Positions 20,702 to 22,636 of a stretch of DNA of 22,636 nt are shown here, one piece after another (positions within the stretch are counted from its first letter, which is position 1; every line of letters starts with the position of its first letter). Source of the stretch: CAZXPA01 sp964642485 (GTDB taxonomy: Bacteria > Patescibacteriota > Patescibacteriia > UBA2591 > UBA6264); the NCBI GenBank assembly GCA_964642485.1, contig CAZXPA010000005.1:1-22636 (forward strand), in the 5' to 3' direction. A program made the position numbers and the translations under genes. The notes under the pieces are model-generated. The model had not been told where the DNA came from and searched no databases. It saw nothing but the letters and a program-made list of their open reading frames with translations.

Positions 20702-22204
20702 ATGGCTGTTTCAAAAATAACTCTCTGGTCTTGCTTATGTTTTATTGCCGGGATTGGCCTGGCTTCTTTTTTACCCCTCCCATTTTTTGTTTACCCTCCT
20801 TTATTTTTAATTATTTTGATTTTTTGGCTTTTAATTAAGCCGGCTTTTTTAAAAAAGAATTGGCCGGTCGTTTTTTTAATGCTCTTTTTTATTCTTGGAA
20901 TCTGGCGTTATCAGGCAAGTTTTGACCAGATAAATAAAAACCATATCAGTTTTTACAATAATCAAAAGCTTGTTTTTCAAGGAAAGGTAATTAAAGAGCC
21001 AGATCAGCGGATTGATAAAATTAAATTGACAGTTGGTAATATTACTACAAATAATCAGGCTTTGTCTGGCAAGGTTTTAGTAAATGTTCCTCTTTATTCT
21101 GATTATCAATACAATGATTTATTAGAGATAGAATGTAAACTAAAAGAACCAGGGGTTATTAGCCCCTCACCCAGCAAACTGGGCGAGGGGTTTGATTATC
21201 ATGAATATTTAGCTCGTTATGATATTTATTCATTTTGTTCTTGGTCAAAAATCAAGGTTTTAAAGCCAGCTAAGCCCACAACCTACTCAAAGATTTTATG
21301 GTTTAAAAATAAGACCAGGGATTTAATTAACGCTAATTTTACCGAGCCCCAGGGAGCATTTATTTCTGCTCTTTTACTTGGTTTAAAACGTCAGGTGCCT
21401 CAAGAGGTTAGAGATTGGTTTGCTCGATCTGGCACAGCTCATGTCTTAGCTGTTTCTGGCCTTCATATTTCAGTTCTCTGTCAATTAATAATGATTTTCT
21501 TTACCAGTGTTTTATTGATTCGTCGCCAAAAAGCTTTTTACCCAACTCTTTTACTTATTATTTTATTTGTTATTTTAGCTGGGGCTCCAGCCTCAGCTAT
21601 CCGGGCAGCAATTATGGGCTTAGCTTTAATTGCCGGAGAAAAGATTGGTCGACCTCAATCAGGAAGCAGGTTAATAGTTTTAACTGCAACGATAATGTTG
21701 TTGATTAACCCCAAGCTTTTAAAAGCTGATATTGGTTTTCAATTATCTTTTGTTGCCGTTCTGGGATTAGGCTTTTTTACCCAACCATTTAGTCAATTCT
21801 TTAAAAAAGTGCCTAATTTTAATTTTTTTCCCTTACGTCAATACTTAGCTGCCAGTTTAAGCGCTCAGATTTTTGTTTTACCCTTGATTCTATACTATTT
21901 TGGTAATTTATCATTAATTGCTCCCTTAGCTAATGTCTTGACCCTGGTGATGATGCCAATTATTATGACCCTAGGCCTTTGTTTTGCCTTGGCTGGCTTG
22001 ATTCATATTTATTTAGCCAAAATTATATTTTATCCTCTCTGGCTCTTATTAACCTATGTGATTTTAATAGCTAAAATTGGTTCTAGTATTCCTTATTTAT
22101 CATTTGTTATTTCTAATTTTTCATTTATTTTTGTAATTATTTTATATATTTTTATTATTTTATGGCTAAGGCGGATTCAAAGACATGAAAAAAGAACAAC
22201 TTAA
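20702..22204 (+). CDS. comEC: ComEC/Rec2 competence protein, membrane channel part
   Basis: This 500-aa polytopic protein should form the inner-membrane channel for uptake of single-stranded DNA. N-terminal membrane helices (about residues 10-70) precede the small soluble domain (QGKVIKEPDQRIDKI to YDIYSFC), typical of DUF4131. The competence domain then follows, with GLKRQVPQEVRDWFARSGTAHVLAVSGLHIS (about 226-256) as its hallmark and many helices to the end. Residues 154-163 (SPSPSKLGEG) are coded by a GC-rich palindrome that appears inserted just before the conserved FDYHEYLARYDI. The metallo-beta-lactamase domain that many ComEC proteins carry at the C-terminus is instead a separate gene overlapping the last 20 nt. 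The start is 6 nt after the glmS stop. Confidence 0.93.
   Translation: MAVSKITLWSCLCFIAGIGLASFLPLPFFVYPPLFLIILIFWLLIKPAFLKKNWPVVFLMLFFILGIWRYQASFDQINKNHISFYNNQKLVFQGKVIKEPDQRIDKIKLTVGNITTNNQALSGKVLVNVPLYSDYQYNDLLEIECKLKEPGVISPSPSKLGEGFDYHEYLARYDIYSFCSWSKIKVLKPAKPTTYSKILWFKNKTRDLINANFTEPQGAFISALLLGLKRQVPQEVRDWFARSGTAHVLAVSGLHISVLCQLIMIFFTSVLLIRRQKAFYPTLLLIILFVILAGAPASAIRAAIMGLALIAGEKIGRPQSGSRLIVLTATIMLLINPKLLKADIGFQLSFVAVLGLGFFTQPFSQFFKKVPNFNFFPLRQYLAASLSAQIFVLPLILYYFGNLSLIAPLANVLTLVMMPIIMTLGLCFALAGLIHIYLAKIIFYPLWLLLTYVILIAKIGSSIPYLSFVISNFSFIFVIILYIFIILWLRRIQRHEKRTT
21163..21190 (+). repeat. GC-rich palindromic element in frame within comEC
   Basis: CCCCTCACCCAG (21163-21174) and CTGGGCGAGGGG (21179-21190) pair at 11 of 12 positions around a CAAA loop. 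It encodes about ten residues, SPSPSKLGEG, that interrupt a conserved segment of the protein without breaking the frame. Its base composition contrasts with the AT-rich gene around it. Confidence 0.8.
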
Positions 22205-22636
22205 CATAGGTATTTATATCATTGGCGGGCTTTTATTAATTAACTTGGTTTTTCTAGGTTATAGTTTTGTTTTTCTTAAGGGAAATATTCCTGAGGAGAA
22301 TTTAAGAGTTATTTTTTTAGATATTGGGCAAGGAGATGCTGTCTTAATTCAAACATCTGAGCAGCAGAATATTTTAGTTGATGGCGGCCCTGATAAAAGC
22401 ATTATTTATAAGCTGGATAAGTATATTCCGATAAATAATCGTCAGATTGATTTAATGATTTTAAGCCATTCCGGGCTTGATCATTTGACTGGCTTGGTTG
22501 AAGTTTTGCGTCGCTATCAAGTTAATTCAGTCATTGGCAATGGTTTGGAAGATTTTTCTCCAGCTTATCTTGAATGGATAAGCCTGATTCAAGAAAAAGA
22601 TATTCCTCGATTGATTATTAATCAAGAAGAGATTAT
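22185..22636 (+). CDS. ComEC-type metallo-beta-lactamase domain protein (partial, runs off right edge)
   Basis: An ATG at 22185 opens a frame that is still open at the window end, 150 complete codons. It has an N-terminal membrane helix (about residues 8-31), then the ComEC-type beta-lactamase start: RVIFLDIGQGDAVLIQT, ILVDGGP and ILSHSGLDHLTGLVEVL. The metal motif reads H-S-G-L-D-H, where HxHxDH or HxDxDH is usual, so the second ligand is Gly. In ComEC this domain is thought to be extracytoplasmic and to degrade the non-transported DNA strand. It overlaps comEC by 20 nt in the +1 frame. Its own membrane anchor indicates a genuine separate subunit rather than a frameshifted single gene. The rest lies outside the window. 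Confidence 0.88.
   Translation, partial: MKKEQLNIGIYIIGGLLLINLVFLGYSFVFLKGNIPEENLRVIFLDIGQGDAVLIQTSEQQNILVDGGPDKSIIYKLDKYIPINNRQIDLMILSHSGLDHLTGLVEVLRRYQVNSVIGNGLEDFSPAYLEWISLIQEKDIPRLIINQEEI

Noticed and set aside
22185..22204. comEC broken by a frameshift into two pieces
   Set aside because: The second frame has its own start, basic head and membrane helix, and split ComEC/lactamase genes are known, so two real genes are more likely.

Overview
The window is a compact, AT-rich stretch of bacterial chromosome with every recognisable gene on the + strand. Gene content, very short intergenic gaps, two families I associate with Patescibacteria/CPR (a DUF5652-like membrane protein and a DUF8128-like membrane protein), a one-knuckle MetRS, an NrdD/NrdG pair and GC-rich palindromes inside genes all suggest a Patescibacteria (Parcubacteria-like) genome. 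The prfB gene carries an in-frame UGA for RF2 autoregulation, several genes stop at TGA, and the only Trp tRNA has anticodon CCA. UGA is therefore a stop codon here, which argues against the recoded Gracilibacteria/Absconditabacteria lineages.

Layout: (1) 1-172, end of a very basic KPAKKR-repeat protein. (2) 346-2267, DUF192 protein, MscS channel, DUF5652-like protein and a 26-aa membrane peptide, closed by a terminator. (3) 2268-2579, non-coding, with a good sigma70-like promoter and two stacked stem-loops. (4) 2580-5067, cell-envelope genes: FemAB-like transferase, D,D-carboxypeptidase, small multidrug export family protein. (5) 5156-6988, glycolysis: triosephosphate isomerase and class II fructose-bisphosphate aldolase. 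(6) 6985-7859, a helical membrane protein running into tRNA-Thr(GGT), tRNA-Tyr(GTA), tRNA-Thr(TGT), rpmG and tRNA-Trp(CCA). (7) 7883-10514, DnaJ and the DUF8128-like protein. (8) 10623-13406, rsmI, metG, cvpA. (9) 13534-16355, anaerobic ribonucleotide reductase and its activase. (10) 16359-17681, an HtrA-type protease. (11) 17719-20695, prfB (programmed +1 frameshift) and glmS, with codon use unlike the neighbours. (12) 20702 to the right edge, ComEC channel protein followed by an overlapping separate metallo-beta-lactamase partner.

The genes are ordinary CPR housekeeping functions: wall cross-linking and trimming, sugar-phosphate metabolism for glycolysis and amino sugars, translation, protein quality control, anaerobic dNTP synthesis and DNA uptake. 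The unusual part is the DNA between and inside them. Nearly every longer spacer is a long inverted repeat that ends at or next to the next start codon. Three spacers share one architecture: arms built of AACAT + 3 nt units (8-nt period) facing ATGTT + 3 nt units, around a variable hairpin core. In rsmI the last ATG of the right arm is itself the start codon. Other spacers hold period-7 or period-8 arrays or mutually exclusive hairpins. Related GC-rich palindromes sit in frame inside FemAB and ComEC, and a 54-bp in-frame insert with 12-bp direct repeats sits inside rsmI. I see no clear Shine-Dalgarno sequence at almost any start. No CRISPR array, IS element, rRNA or prophage was seen.
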